8,646 nt of DNA from Nitrospinota bacterium (GCA_003696125.1 RFHZ01000366.1:1-8646); one strand, 5' to 3'. Positions 1 to 7,393 are shown, counted from the first letter of the stretch. Notes: generated by a model not told the origin, from the letters alone. Program-made: numbers and translations.

Positions 1-71
1 GATGAGGACTGAGAAAACCCTCTGTCCCTGTGTGCCTGGTTTACTGTCGTCAAGTGTTCCGTGTTCGGCGC

Positions 72-100
72 GTAGGGGCACAGCGCCGCTGTGCCCCTAC
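72..100. repeat. Perfect palindrome with GTAGGGGC ends, 14-bp arms
   Basis: The left arm GTAGGGGCACAGCG and right arm CGCTGTGCCCCTAC are exact reverse complements around a single central C. It would form a very stable hairpin in RNA or single-stranded DNA. It lies about 50 bp downstream of the miaA stop codon. No T-tract follows on either strand, so it is not a canonical intrinsic terminator, although it could stall polymerase or protect the 3' end of the operon transcript. Palindromes with GTAGGGGC/GCCCCTAC ends are, from memory, dispersed intergenic repeats in several environmental bacterial genomes. Whether this one is multicopy cannot be seen from a single window. Confidence 0.8.
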
Positions 101-109
101 CAAATGTCC

Positions 110-140
110 GGTAGCCTCTATGCCTACTAGCCTTTAGCCC
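110..140. repeat. Degenerate 7-8 nt tandem motif (TAGCCT-like)
   Basis: Four imperfect copies of a TAGCC(T/C)-like word (TAGCCT, ATGCCT, TAGCCT, TAGCCC) occur at 7-8 nt spacing between the palindrome and the miaA stop codon. On the other side of the palindrome, GTGTTC occurs twice at 7-nt spacing (54-59 and 61-66). This resembles decayed short tandem repeats in non-coding DNA, but it is short enough to be chance. Confidence 0.3.
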
Positions 141-152
141 CTTTGTACCTGC

Positions 153-1112
153 TCAATAGAATCCCTGCTGCCGCAGAAGGTTCATGATCTGCTCCACCAC
201 CTCCGACGAGGCGGTGCCGGACAGGTTTATCCAGTGCAGGTCAGGCATCTTGCGCATCCAGGTGAGCTGTCGCTTGGCGTAGTGTCGCGTATCCCGTTGT
301 ATCCAGCGAATAGCTTCCTGGAGGGAACATTTTCCCTGCAGGAACTGGATAACCTGCTTATACCCCAGGCTCTGTAGCGGGGGCAACCGGGGTGAGTAGC
401 CCTGCTGAAGCAGGAAAGCGGTTTCTGCAACCAGTCCTTCTTCTATCATCTGCTGTGCCCGTTCGTTGATACGATGATAGAGCTCCGGGCGTTCCCGTGT
501 CAAGCCGATGAGTATCGCCTGATATCGCGGAGTTGCTGTGGCGTGTTGACGCTGCAGGGTCGAGATCGGTACCCCCTGTTGATAGTAGACTTCCAGGGCG
601 CGTACGGTGCGGTACAGGTCATGGGGATGTATGCGGGCAGCCGCTTCGGGATCACAGGCCTGCAGACGCGCATGCACCGCCTCCCTTCCCTCCTGTTCCG
701 CCTGTTGGTATAAACTTCTCCGTATTTCCCAGTTGGCAGCGGGACCGGGAAAGACCCCTTGCAGGAGGGCACGGATATAGAGTCCGCTCCCTCCCACGAC
801 CAGAGGGAGTTTTCCTGCCCGCCACAACCGCTGCACAATACCCCCTGCGTCTTTGGCATACTCTGCCGCGCTGTACGGTTGATCAGGAGTGCGCAGGTCG
901 ATCATGTGATGGGGAACCAGCCGGCGCTGGGCCGGCGTGGGTTTGGCTGTCCCGATATCCATCCCCTTGTACACCTGGATGGCATCGGCGCTGATGATTT
1001 CGGTGTGAAGGCGTTGGGCCAGGGTCAGGGCCAGGGTGGTCTTCCCCACCGCAGTCGGTCCCATCAGCACCAGCACAACCGGCCGGTTTCTCTCCCTACG
1101 CATGCCTGCCAA
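153..1112 (-). CDS. miaA: tRNA dimethylallyltransferase (MiaA)
   Basis: MiaA transfers the dimethylallyl group from DMAPP to N6 of A37 in tRNAs reading codons that start with U, the first step to (ms2)i6A. The protein has 319 residues, about the usual length. It shows the P-loop GPTAVGKT (residues 18-25), the motif SADAIQVYKGMDIGTAKP (41-58) with the conserved Asp43 expected to act as general base, the VGGSGLYIRAL substrate-channel motif (106-116), and the C-terminal QSLGYKQ and TRHYAKRQLTW motifs (247-253, 275-285). The start is a TTG at 1112, chosen because a GGAGGAG ribosome binding site lies 5 nt upstream. An in-frame ATG at 1103 is possible but would be 14 nt from that site. It is the last gene of the apparent operon, 33 bp after the cohesin/dockerin gene. 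No frameshift or missing motif is seen. Confidence 0.97.
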   Translation of the reverse strand: MAGMRRERNRPVVLVLMGPTAVGKTTLALTLAQRLHTEIISADAIQVYKGMDIGTAKPTPAQRRLVPHHMIDLRTPDQPYSAAEYAKDAGGIVQRLWRAGKLPLVVGGSGLYIRALLQGVFPGPAANWEIRRSLYQQAEQEGREAVHARLQACDPEAAARIHPHDLYRTVRALEVYYQQGVPISTLQRQHATATPRYQAILIGLTRERPELYHRINERAQQMIEEGLVAETAFLLQQGYSPRLPPLQSLGYKQVIQFLQGKCSLQEAIRWIQRDTRHYAKRQLTWMRKMPDLHWINLSGTASSEVVEQIMNLLRQQGFY

Positions 1113-1117
1113 ACCAT

Positions 1118-1124
1118 CTCCTCC
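1118..1124 (-). promoter_or_regulatory. Ribosome binding site deciding the TTG start of miaA
   Basis: GGAGGAG on the minus strand lies 5 nt upstream of TTG at 1112. This spacing favours the TTG over the ATG nine bases further in. It lies within the 33-bp gap after the preceding gene's TAA stop. Confidence 0.65.
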
Positions 1125-1145
1125 AGGGCTCTCTGGCCTGCTTTC

Positions 1146-2252
1146 TTATCTTCCCCGTTTTTTCTCATAGTTGGCAGAAAAGATGGCCAGATCATCGTCA
1201 TCGATCATCCCATCTCCATTCAGGTCGTATCGCCGTAGAGACCGGTCTTCTCCTACCCGCTTCCCCATCTGTTGCAGGAGCAGGGTGCGGAGGTGCTCGT
1301 CGATCACGCCGGAGCGATCAAAGTCGATGTCCACAGGAGGGAAGACCTGCAGTTCAAAAACCTGGAGTTCCTTTTCTCCTAAGAGATAGAGGACCGTTCT
1401 GGAGGTGCCAGGACTGGGGAGGATGTGGAACTCGACCTGCTGGCCACGCACCACCGGGCGTCGTACCAGTTCACCGTTCAGGAGGGAATAGCTGATGTTG
1501 GTCCCTCTCTTACCGGACGCAGGCACGGTAACGATCACCGTCTCTTTCCCATCTGACAGCACCACCTCCGGCTTTTGCAGGAAGCGGGTGGTCGGTGCAG
1601 GGGTGGGAGACGGCAGAGAGGGCCTCTCCCGGGGGGTGAAACGCCGGGCCACGCGTCGTCTGGGTTTGGGTCGTCTCCTTACCCGCGGTTTCTGTCTCTG
1701 GACTGGGGATTTTTTGACCTGTGGTTTCTGTTCCTCCGTTTCGGGAGGTTCTTCTTTCCCTTCTTCGCTGGTTTCTCCCGGGGCAAGGGGGAGAAGAGAG
1801 ACCCCAGAAGCCTGGATGGAGATGGGTTCCTCTTCGGTGGTAAACGCCTGGACGGTAACAGAAAGGGGAGAGGGCTCGGTGAAGGCGGGTGTAGATTCAA
1901 ATTCCAGTTCCAGGAGCGTGCCACTCCCGTTGATCCCCTGCGGATCGGTCATCTGGATACGGAGGATACCAGGTTGATCGAGATCTGAACTGATACTGGC
2001 CCCCTTGCCCAGGTCGCCTGCCGTTATCTGTGGTTCCAGGAATTGTTCGGCGTTATAACCGATGGTGAGCTTCAGCTGGCCAATCCCTTCCCCTTCCTCC
2101 AGTAAAACCTGGACCGTCACCGCTTCTCCCGGCTCCACCTCTTCCGGGGCTTCCAGGTGGATTTGAGGGATGGCAAAGGCGGGAAGAGTCGTTCCACATA
2201 CCATCAGGAAGAGGAGAGAGAAAAGCGTCTTACACCGGATGCTCCTGTCCAT
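1146..2252 (-). CDS. Secreted cohesin-like/dockerin-like domain protein
   Basis: The protein has 368 residues and is predicted to be exported: residues 1-27 form a signal peptide with a basic N-terminus, hydrophobic core and an A-F-A cleavage site. Residues about 30-153 resemble a cohesin domain (beta-rich; PGEAVTVQVLL near the start, IGYNAEQF, then GSGTLLELEFES). Residues 154-226 are a disordered linker, first acidic (159-177) and then strongly Arg/Pro-rich (178-210), followed by a Pro/Thr/Ser stretch. Residues about 227-305 look like another beta-sandwich of unknown family. Residues 306-363 are a dockerin-like EF-hand pair: loop 1 is DFDRSGVIDEHL (310-321), loop 2 is DLNGDGMIDDDD (343-354). 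Loop 2 is canonical; loop 1 has Leu at position 12, where Asp or Glu is usual. Cohesin-dockerin pairs bind each other in calcium-dependent extracellular assemblies, so self-association or partner binding is plausible, but no enzyme domain is present and the role is unknown. It sits 33 bp from each neighbour, so it is probably co-transcribed with them. Confidence 0.85.
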   Translation of the reverse strand: MDRSIRCKTLFSLLFLMVCGTTLPAFAIPQIHLEAPEEVEPGEAVTVQVLLEEGEGIGQLKLTIGYNAEQFLEPQITAGDLGKGASISSDLDQPGILRIQMTDPQGINGSGTLLELEFESTPAFTEPSPLSVTVQAFTTEEEPISIQASGVSLLPLAPGETSEEGKEEPPETEEQKPQVKKSPVQRQKPRVRRRPKPRRRVARRFTPRERPSLPSPTPAPTTRFLQKPEVVLSDGKETVIVTVPASGKRGTNISYSLLNGELVRRPVVRGQQVEFHILPSPGTSRTVLYLLGEKELQVFELQVFPPVDIDFDRSGVIDEHLRTLLLQQMGKRVGEDRSLRRYDLNGDGMIDDDDLAIFSANYEKKRGR

Positions 2253-2285
2253 ACCCTGTCCCTTTTGGCCTACATTTACCTGTAC

Positions 2286-3209
2286 TCATGCGTGTTGCTG
2301 CCGGAAATAGGCTACCGTTTTGGCCAAGCCTTCCTCCAGGGAGATCCGTGGAGCCCAGCCGGTCTGGGCTTGCAGCCGCCGGGAGGAGAGGAGGCTGCGA
2401 CGTTGTTCCCCCTCTTTGGGGGGACCGTGTACCGCTTCCACCGGGGTAGGAATCAACGCCTTCAGCCGGCGATACAGGGTATTCACGCTGGTCTCTATCC
2501 CTGTCCCCACATTAAAGGCTCCGGAGAGGGTGTGTCGCAGGGCCAAAACATTCGCCTCGACCACATCATCGATGTAGACATAGTCTCTGGTCTGTTCCCC
2601 ATCACCGTTGATAACCGGTGGTTCGTTGCGCAGCAATCGTTCGGTAAAGATGGCCACCACTCCGGCTTCCCCGTGGGGGTCTTGGCGAGGACCGTAGACA
2701 TTGGCGTAACGCAGAGCCGTATAGGAGATGCCATGGATCTGCTGAAAGCAGAAGAGGTACTTCTCCACGGCCAGTTTGGCCACACCATAGGGACTGACCG
2801 GATTCAACGGGTGCGTCTCCTCTGCCGGGAAGGTCTCCTGTTCCCCATAGATCGCCCCGCCGGTGGAGGCGAAGATACAATGCTTGACACCACAGCGGAT
2901 GGCGTGATGCAGGAGGTTGAGCGACCCGATGATGTTGATCTCGCCGTCAGCGACCGGATCGGCGACCGATCGGCGCACGTTGGCCTGAGCAGCCTGGTGG
3001 TTGACACACTCGATCTTCTCTGTCTCCAACACCTGGGCCAGGGCCGGATCGCAGATATCCATGACGTAGAGTTTGGCCTGGGGATTGACCTGTTCGGCCT
3101 TGCCTGAACTCAGGTTGTCTACCACCACCACCTCATGTCCCTCGGCGATGTAACGATCCACGATATGGGAACCGATAAATCCTGCTCCTCCAGTAACCAG
3201 TATTCTCAT
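2286..3209 (-). CDS. NAD-dependent sugar-nucleotide epimerase/dehydratase (GalE-like)
   Basis: This is an extended short-chain dehydrogenase/reductase of 307 residues, of the UDP-glucose 4-epimerase type. It has the N-terminal Rossmann motif GGAGFIG (7-13), Asp31 at the end of the second strand for binding the NAD ribose, the STGGAIYGE segment (115-123) around the active site, the catalytic pair Tyr141 and Lys145 in YGVAK, NVYGPRQDP (170-178) and the C-terminal GDGEQTRDYVYIDDVV stretch typical of nucleotide-sugar enzymes. Which sugar it uses (UDP-glucose/galactose, UDP-GlcNAc or a uronic acid) cannot be read from sequence, so no symbol is given. The ATG at 3209 is preferred because AAAGGA lies 6 nt upstream; a TTG one codon earlier is the alternative. 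Its ATG overlaps the mutS stop (TGATG), implying translational coupling. Together with the secreted protein downstream it may serve surface polysaccharide or glycosylation; this is inference from proximity. Confidence 0.93.
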   Translation of the reverse strand: MRILVTGGAGFIGSHIVDRYIAEGHEVVVVDNLSSGKAEQVNPQAKLYVMDICDPALAQVLETEKIECVNHQAAQANVRRSVADPVADGEINIIGSLNLLHHAIRCGVKHCIFASTGGAIYGEQETFPAEETHPLNPVSPYGVAKLAVEKYLFCFQQIHGISYTALRYANVYGPRQDPHGEAGVVAIFTERLLRNEPPVINGDGEQTRDYVYIDDVVEANVLALRHTLSGAFNVGTGIETSVNTLYRRLKALIPTPVEAVHGPPKEGEQRRSLLSSRRLQAQTGWAPRISLEEGLAKTVAYFRQQHA

Positions 3210-5842
3210 CAACCATCCTTTCTCGATTCTTTTCCTAGTATCTTCTGCCAGGCATCGAGCTTGAGTAAAGCCTCCAGGGGAGTGGTTCGGGCAATATCGA
3301 TCGCAGCAAGCTCTTTCAGGACCGGATGCTCCTCCCAGGTAAAGAGAGGAAGCTGGACCGGGACATCATGTCGATCAGGCAGAGCAGCAGGAGAAGGAGA
3401 GGGAGGGCTTTTATGCTCAGATTCCAGTCGGGCCAGGATCTCCCGGGCCCGTTGAATGACAACACCAGGAAGCCCGGCGAGTTGGGCTACCTGGATCCCA
3501 TAGCTCTTGTTGGTGGCTCCCGGTTTGATCTTGCGCAGGAAGACGATCCCCTCCGCTGTTTCCTGCACCGCGACGTTCCAGTTTTCCACCCCGGGGAGGA
3601 CAGCCAGGTCGGTCAGTTCATGGTAATGCGTGGCGAAGAGGGTTTTCGCTCCGATGGTATGGTAGAGGTACTCCACCACGGCCCAGGCGATACTCACCCC
3701 GTCGTAGGTGCTCGTTCCCCTTCCCACCTCATCCAGGATAACCAGACTCTTTTTGGTGGCGTGATGCAGGATATTGGCCGTTTCGTGCATCTCGACCATG
3801 AAGGTGCTCTGCCCTTTGATCAGGTGATCGTGGGCTCCTACCCGGGTAAAGATACGGTCAACGATGCCGATAGAAGCCTGTTCAGCAGGCACAAAGCTCC
3901 CGATCTGGGCCAGGAGAACGATGAGGGCGACCTGGCGCAGATAGGTCGATTTCCCCGCCATATTGGGTCCGGTGATGATGAGGATGCGATGGGTATCGCA
4001 ATCGAGAAAGGTGTCGTTGGGCACAAAGCGTTCCTCTGTATACTGCTCAAGCACCGGATGACGTCCCCCCCGGATCTCGATCGTCTCTCCGGTGTGGACC
4101 TCTGGTTTCACGTAGTGATAACGGTGGGCAATTTCGGCCAGGGCGCTGAGCACATCGAGGTCGGCGATACGCTGGGCCGCCTGCTGGATGCGTGGCGTTT
4201 CCCGGGCAACCCGCTCGCGCAAGGCTTCAAAGAGCTGGTATTCCAGGGTGTTTATGCGCTCTTCTGCTCCCAGTACCTTCTCTTCCAGGGCTTTGAGTTC
4301 CGGGGTAATAAAGCGTTCGGCATTGACCAGGGTCTGGCGTCGCTGGTAGGTAGGGGGAACGGAGCGTGCAAAGCGCTTGGAGACCTCGATGTAGTAGCCG
4401 AAGACCTTGTTGTAACCGACCTTCAGGGTCGGGATACCGGTCTGCTCTCGTTCCCGGGCTTCCAGGGCGGCTAACCAGTGTTTCCCATCGTGACAGATCT
4501 GACGCAGTTCGTCCAGTTCAGGATGAAAACCGCTCTTGATCAGTCCCCCCTCTTTGGGGGAGAGGGGAGGGTCCTCGACCAGGACCCGATCGATCTCCTC
4601 ACACACATCGGTCAGGTTGTCCCAACCGGTATAAAGCTCCACCAGCAGGGGGGCCTGGGTTTGCTGGAGCAGGAGGGCAAGGGAGGGGAGCAGGGTCAGC
4701 GAGAGCTTTAGGGCCACCAGATCGCGTGGGCTGGCCACTCCCATGTTGACTTTGCTGATGAGTCGTTCCAGGTCGTGGATGCCCTTGAGGGCCTGGCGGA
4801 TCTCCTCGCGCAGGAGAAAATTCTGTACCAGCTCTTCCACCGCGGTTTGCCGGTCACGAATGGTAGACAGATCGAGGAGGGGATGCAGGAGCCACTGGGT
4901 GAGTTTTCGTCCACCCATCGGTGTCAGCGTCTGATCGAGCAGGGAGAGGAGAGAGCCCTGCTTGCGTTGCTCGATGCCGGAGCGGAAGAGTTCCAGGTTG
5001 CGCTGTGTCCCGGCATCCAGGTACATATACCCTTCCGGATGGTAATAGGAGAGGCGGTTGATGTGGTTGAGCGTCGACTTTTGCGTCTCCCGCAGATACT
5101 GCAACACCGCGCCGGCTGCCGCAACGGCCAGCGGGGCGTCGGCACAGCCGAAGCCATCGAGGGAGACGGTGGCAAAGTGAGAGGTGAGCAGGTGATAGGC
5201 GGTGTCGTAGTCGAAAGACCAGTCATCAAGCGGGGTAAGGGTGCAGGGGAAGTCGTGCTGGCGAAAGAGCGGATCGAGTTGGGGTTGGACCCCTTTGGGG
5301 AGGAGAATTTCGCGGGGACGCAGGCGATGGAGTTCGTCCTGGGTTACGGTCAGGCTCTTCTCTCCCCGGATCTCGGTCAAACGAAATTCTCCGGTGGAGA
5401 GATCGAGGAAGGCTAGACCGATCCCTTTGCCCGGGAGATAGCTCAGGCTGGCGAGGAAGTTGTTCTCTTTGGCTTCCAGCAGGGAGGAGTTGAGGAGGGT
5501 TCCTGGCGTGACCACCCGCACCACTTCTCGTTTGACCAGTCCCTTGGCCAGCTTCGGGTCCTCTACCTGTTCACAGATGGCCACGGTAAACCCTTCCTTG
5601 ATCAGGCGATCGATATACCCTTCCACCGCATGGTAGGGGACCCCGCACATCGGGGTGGGATTCCCCCGATGCTTGTCTCGCGAAGTCAGGGCAATATCCA
5701 GCACGCGCGCCGCAATCTTCGCATCATCGTCGAACATCTCGTAGAAGTCGCCCATACGGAAGAGAAGGATGGAGTGGGGGTACTCCTTTTTCAGGCGACG
5801 GTACTGTTGCATCATGGGGGTATCGGTAACCATCACACTCAC
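3209..5842 (-). CDS. mutS: DNA mismatch repair protein MutS
   Basis: MutS recognises base mismatches and small loops and, in the ATP-bound state, recruits MutL. The protein has 877 residues, near the usual 850-880. The N-terminal mismatch-recognition motif GDFYEMF is at 31-37, with the Phe-x-Glu wedge at 33-35. The lever and clamp regions cover about 270-560. The ATPase has Walker A GPNMAGKST (625-633), GQSTFMVEM (677-685), Walker B with signature VILDEVGRGTST (701-712), THYHEL (738-743) and the helix-turn-helix SYGIQVAQLAGLP (780-792). The tail has QLPLF (830-834), a good match to the beta-clamp-binding consensus, followed by the TPLEALLKL helix (854-862). The GTG at 5842 overlaps the ybeY stop as GTGA. 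The in-frame ATG at 5833 is also plausible, because GGTGAG lies 4 nt upstream of it. All key residues are present. mutL is not in the window. Confidence 0.98.
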   Translation of the reverse strand: MSVMVTDTPMMQQYRRLKKEYPHSILLFRMGDFYEMFDDDAKIAARVLDIALTSRDKHRGNPTPMCGVPYHAVEGYIDRLIKEGFTVAICEQVEDPKLAKGLVKREVVRVVTPGTLLNSSLLEAKENNFLASLSYLPGKGIGLAFLDLSTGEFRLTEIRGEKSLTVTQDELHRLRPREILLPKGVQPQLDPLFRQHDFPCTLTPLDDWSFDYDTAYHLLTSHFATVSLDGFGCADAPLAVAAAGAVLQYLRETQKSTLNHINRLSYYHPEGYMYLDAGTQRNLELFRSGIEQRKQGSLLSLLDQTLTPMGGRKLTQWLLHPLLDLSTIRDRQTAVEELVQNFLLREEIRQALKGIHDLERLISKVNMGVASPRDLVALKLSLTLLPSLALLLQQTQAPLLVELYTGWDNLTDVCEEIDRVLVEDPPLSPKEGGLIKSGFHPELDELRQICHDGKHWLAALEAREREQTGIPTLKVGYNKVFGYYIEVSKRFARSVPPTYQRRQTLVNAERFITPELKALEEKVLGAEERINTLEYQLFEALRERVARETPRIQQAAQRIADLDVLSALAEIAHRYHYVKPEVHTGETIEIRGGRHPVLEQYTEERFVPNDTFLDCDTHRILIITGPNMAGKSTYLRQVALIVLLAQIGSFVPAEQASIGIVDRIFTRVGAHDHLIKGQSTFMVEMHETANILHHATKKSLVILDEVGRGTSTYDGVSIAWAVVEYLYHTIGAKTLFATHYHELTDLAVLPGVENWNVAVQETAEGIVFLRKIKPGATNKSYGIQVAQLAGLPGVVIQRAREILARLESEHKSPPSPSPAALPDRHDVPVQLPLFTWEEHPVLKELAAIDIARTTPLEALLKLDAWQKILGKESRKDG
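3216..3221 (-). promoter_or_regulatory. Ribosome binding site of the epimerase gene, inside the mutS 3' end
   Basis: AAAGGA on the minus strand lies 6 nt upstream of the ATG at 3209, within the last codons of mutS. It decides between the adjacent TTG (3212) and ATG (3209) starts in favour of ATG. Confidence 0.55.
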
Positions 5843-6273
5843 CGAAAGAGGGCCAGGAGTTCTGTCTCCTTCTCGCGCATTTCCTCCGCTTCCTGCAACG
5901 AGCGTTCATGATCGTACCCGAGCAGATGCAGCAGGCCGTGGATGAGCAAGAGACGCACTTCGGTCTGCAGCGAATGCCCGGCTGCTTGGGCCTGTCGATC
6001 TGCCGTCTCTAAGGAGATGACGATGTCTCCGAGCAGGGAAGGGTTGATCTCACCAAACTCCCCCTCCCGCAGGGCAAAGGAGAGGACATCGGTCGGACCA
6101 CTCTTCCCCCGATAGGTCTGGTTGAGGGTAGCCATGGTCGCATCATCGACCAGGAGGATGCTCAGTTCACTCTCCTCCAGCCCGAGATAGGTGAGCAGGC
6201 GGCGGGCAGCTCTGCGCACAGAGTTCGGATCAAAGCGTATCTTTTTCTGCTGGTTTCTTACCCCGACTACCAT
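5839..6273 (-). CDS. ybeY: Endoribonuclease YbeY (rRNA maturation factor)
   Basis: YbeY is a metal-dependent endoribonuclease involved in 16S rRNA 3'-end maturation and ribosome quality control. The protein has 144 residues, close to the family norm. The zinc motif H-x3-H-x5-H is complete in HGLLHLLGYDH (His112, His116, His122). The conserved GPTDVLSF (59-66) and LGDIVIS (81-87) motifs are also present. The ATG at 6273 is chosen because homology begins just after it. The frame stays open upstream to 6474, but that extension would lie inside phoH and has no YbeY-like residues. The ribosome binding site is weak (AGGGAT about 7 nt upstream), so translation is probably coupled to phoH, which ends 4 bp upstream. 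The stop codon overlaps the mutS start. Confidence 0.96.
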   Translation of the reverse strand: MVVGVRNQQKKIRFDPNSVRRAARRLLTYLGLEESELSILLVDDATMATLNQTYRGKSGPTDVLSFALREGEFGEINPSLLGDIVISLETADRQAQAAGHSLQTEVRLLLIHGLLHLLGYDHERSLQEAEEMREKETELLALFR

Positions 6274-6277
6274 GCGT

Positions 6278-7384
6278 TCAATCCCTGCTTGCCTCCCTGG
6301 CCGGGGTCTCCTGCGGGACGGATTCGGATAGAGGCAGCGCAGAGTCGTACGAGGAGGCATGCTCGATACGGCGCCGCTCTTCATACGCTTCGTATGCTTT
6401 AATGATGCGTTGAACCAGTTCATGCCGCACCACATCCCGCTCCGTGAAATAGACGAACCGGATGCCTTCCACATGCTGGAGGATCCGCTGGACCTCGATC
6501 AGACCGGAGATCTTCCCGTTGGGGAGATCGACCTGGGTCACATCTCCGGTGATTACCGCTTTGGAGTGAAACCCGAGGCGGGTGAGGAACATCTTCATCT
6601 GCTCTGAGGTGGCGTTCTGCGCTTCATCGAGAATGACAAAGGAGTCGTTGAGCGTCCTCCCCCGCATGTAGGCCAGGGGAGCGATTTCAATGGTCCCCTT
6701 TTCCATGAGTCGCTGGGCCTTGTCAAAATCGACCATATCGTAGAGGGCATCATAGAGCGGGCGAAGATACGGATTGACCTTCTCATAGAGCGTTCCGGGG
6801 AGGAATCCCAGCTTTTCCCCCGCTTCCACCGCTGGTCGGGCCAGGATAATCCGCTCGAACTCTTTACCCATCAGACCAGAAACGGCCATGGCCATGGCCA
6901 GATAAGTCTTGCCGGTACCGGCAGGTCCGATCCCGAACACGATATCATAGGTGCGGATGGCTTCCACATACTCCCGCTGGCGAGAGCTCTTCGGGGTGAC
7001 AAAGCGCTTTTTGGAGGAAGGGACAGCGATCCGCTCGGAAAAGATACGCTGGATATCAGGGGTTTCCTCTTCCCGGAAGAGGCGGATCATGAACTTTAGA
7101 TCCGCCGTATCGACCTTATACCCTTGTGACAGAAGGGCATCGATCTCATGGAGAAGGTACTCGACCTGCAGGACGCGGTCTTGAGGGCCGGTGATGGTAA
7201 AGGCGTTATGGTGCAGGGTAAGGCGAACATGAAAGGCCCTCTCAAGTAATTTGAGGTGTCCATCATTGATGCCGAGTAACTGGGGCATGTACTGGCTGTT
7301 CTGAAAAACGACTTCCTTGGAGAAGTTCGCCGTCAATATGGTGGTTTCCTCCTCTCTTCTTTCCGTCTGTTCCTTGGGCTGCAT
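6278..7384 (-). CDS. phoH: PhoH-family ATPase (PhoH-like protein, phosphate starvation-inducible family)
   Basis: PhoH-like proteins are cytoplasmic P-loop ATPases, probably acting in RNA metabolism. They are commonly encoded directly upstream of ybeY, as here. The protein has 368 residues. A KH-like N-terminal region (about 36-85, with GINDGHLKLLE) precedes the PhoH ATPase domain (about 130-335): Walker A GPAGTGKT (153-160), RPAVEAGEKLGFLPG (183-197), Walker B FVILDEAQN (249-257) and TGDVTQVDLP (279-288). The last 35 residues are polar and likely disordered. The ATG at 7384 is chosen because GAGGAGG lies just upstream. A TTG at 7414 would add 10 residues (mostly Lys, Glu and Arg), but it has no good ribosome binding site and abuts the candidate -10 element. 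Confidence 0.95.
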   Translation of the reverse strand: MQPKEQTERREEETTILTANFSKEVVFQNSQYMPQLLGINDGHLKLLERAFHVRLTLHHNAFTITGPQDRVLQVEYLLHEIDALLSQGYKVDTADLKFMIRLFREEETPDIQRIFSERIAVPSSKKRFVTPKSSRQREYVEAIRTYDIVFGIGPAGTGKTYLAMAMAVSGLMGKEFERIILARPAVEAGEKLGFLPGTLYEKVNPYLRPLYDALYDMVDFDKAQRLMEKGTIEIAPLAYMRGRTLNDSFVILDEAQNATSEQMKMFLTRLGFHSKAVITGDVTQVDLPNGKISGLIEVQRILQHVEGIRFVYFTERDVVRHELVQRIIKAYEAYEERRRIEHASSYDSALPLSESVPQETPAREASRD

Positions 7385-7386
7385 AC

Positions 7387-7393
7387 CCTCCTC
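7387..7393 (-). promoter_or_regulatory. Ribosome binding site deciding the phoH start
   Basis: GAGGAGG on the minus strand sits 2-3 nt before the ATG at 7384. The spacing is short but the match is strong. No comparable site precedes the upstream TTG at 7414. Confidence 0.5.

Noticed and set aside
2157-3107. Plus-strand open frame (316 codons) antisense to the epimerase
   Set aside because: It shadows an unmistakable epimerase gene and crosses a gene junction, and its translation has no recognisable motif.
3326-4474. Long plus-strand open frame (382 codons) antisense to mutS
   Set aside because: It lies wholly inside a gene with every MutS motif intact, and its translation shows no recognisable domain. 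Long antisense frames are expected in GC-rich coding DNA.
2410-4572. Shared CCCTCTTTGGGG words in the epimerase (about 2411) and mutS (about 4549) as a possible repeat element
   Set aside because: Both are in-frame coding for Pro-Lys-Glu-Gly, which suits each protein; in MutS it is the conserved PPLS..EGG segment. The similarity does not extend further.
6274-6474. 67-codon N-terminal extension of ybeY
   Set aside because: It overlaps the 3' end of phoH in another frame, has no YbeY-like sequence, and would make the protein much longer than the family.
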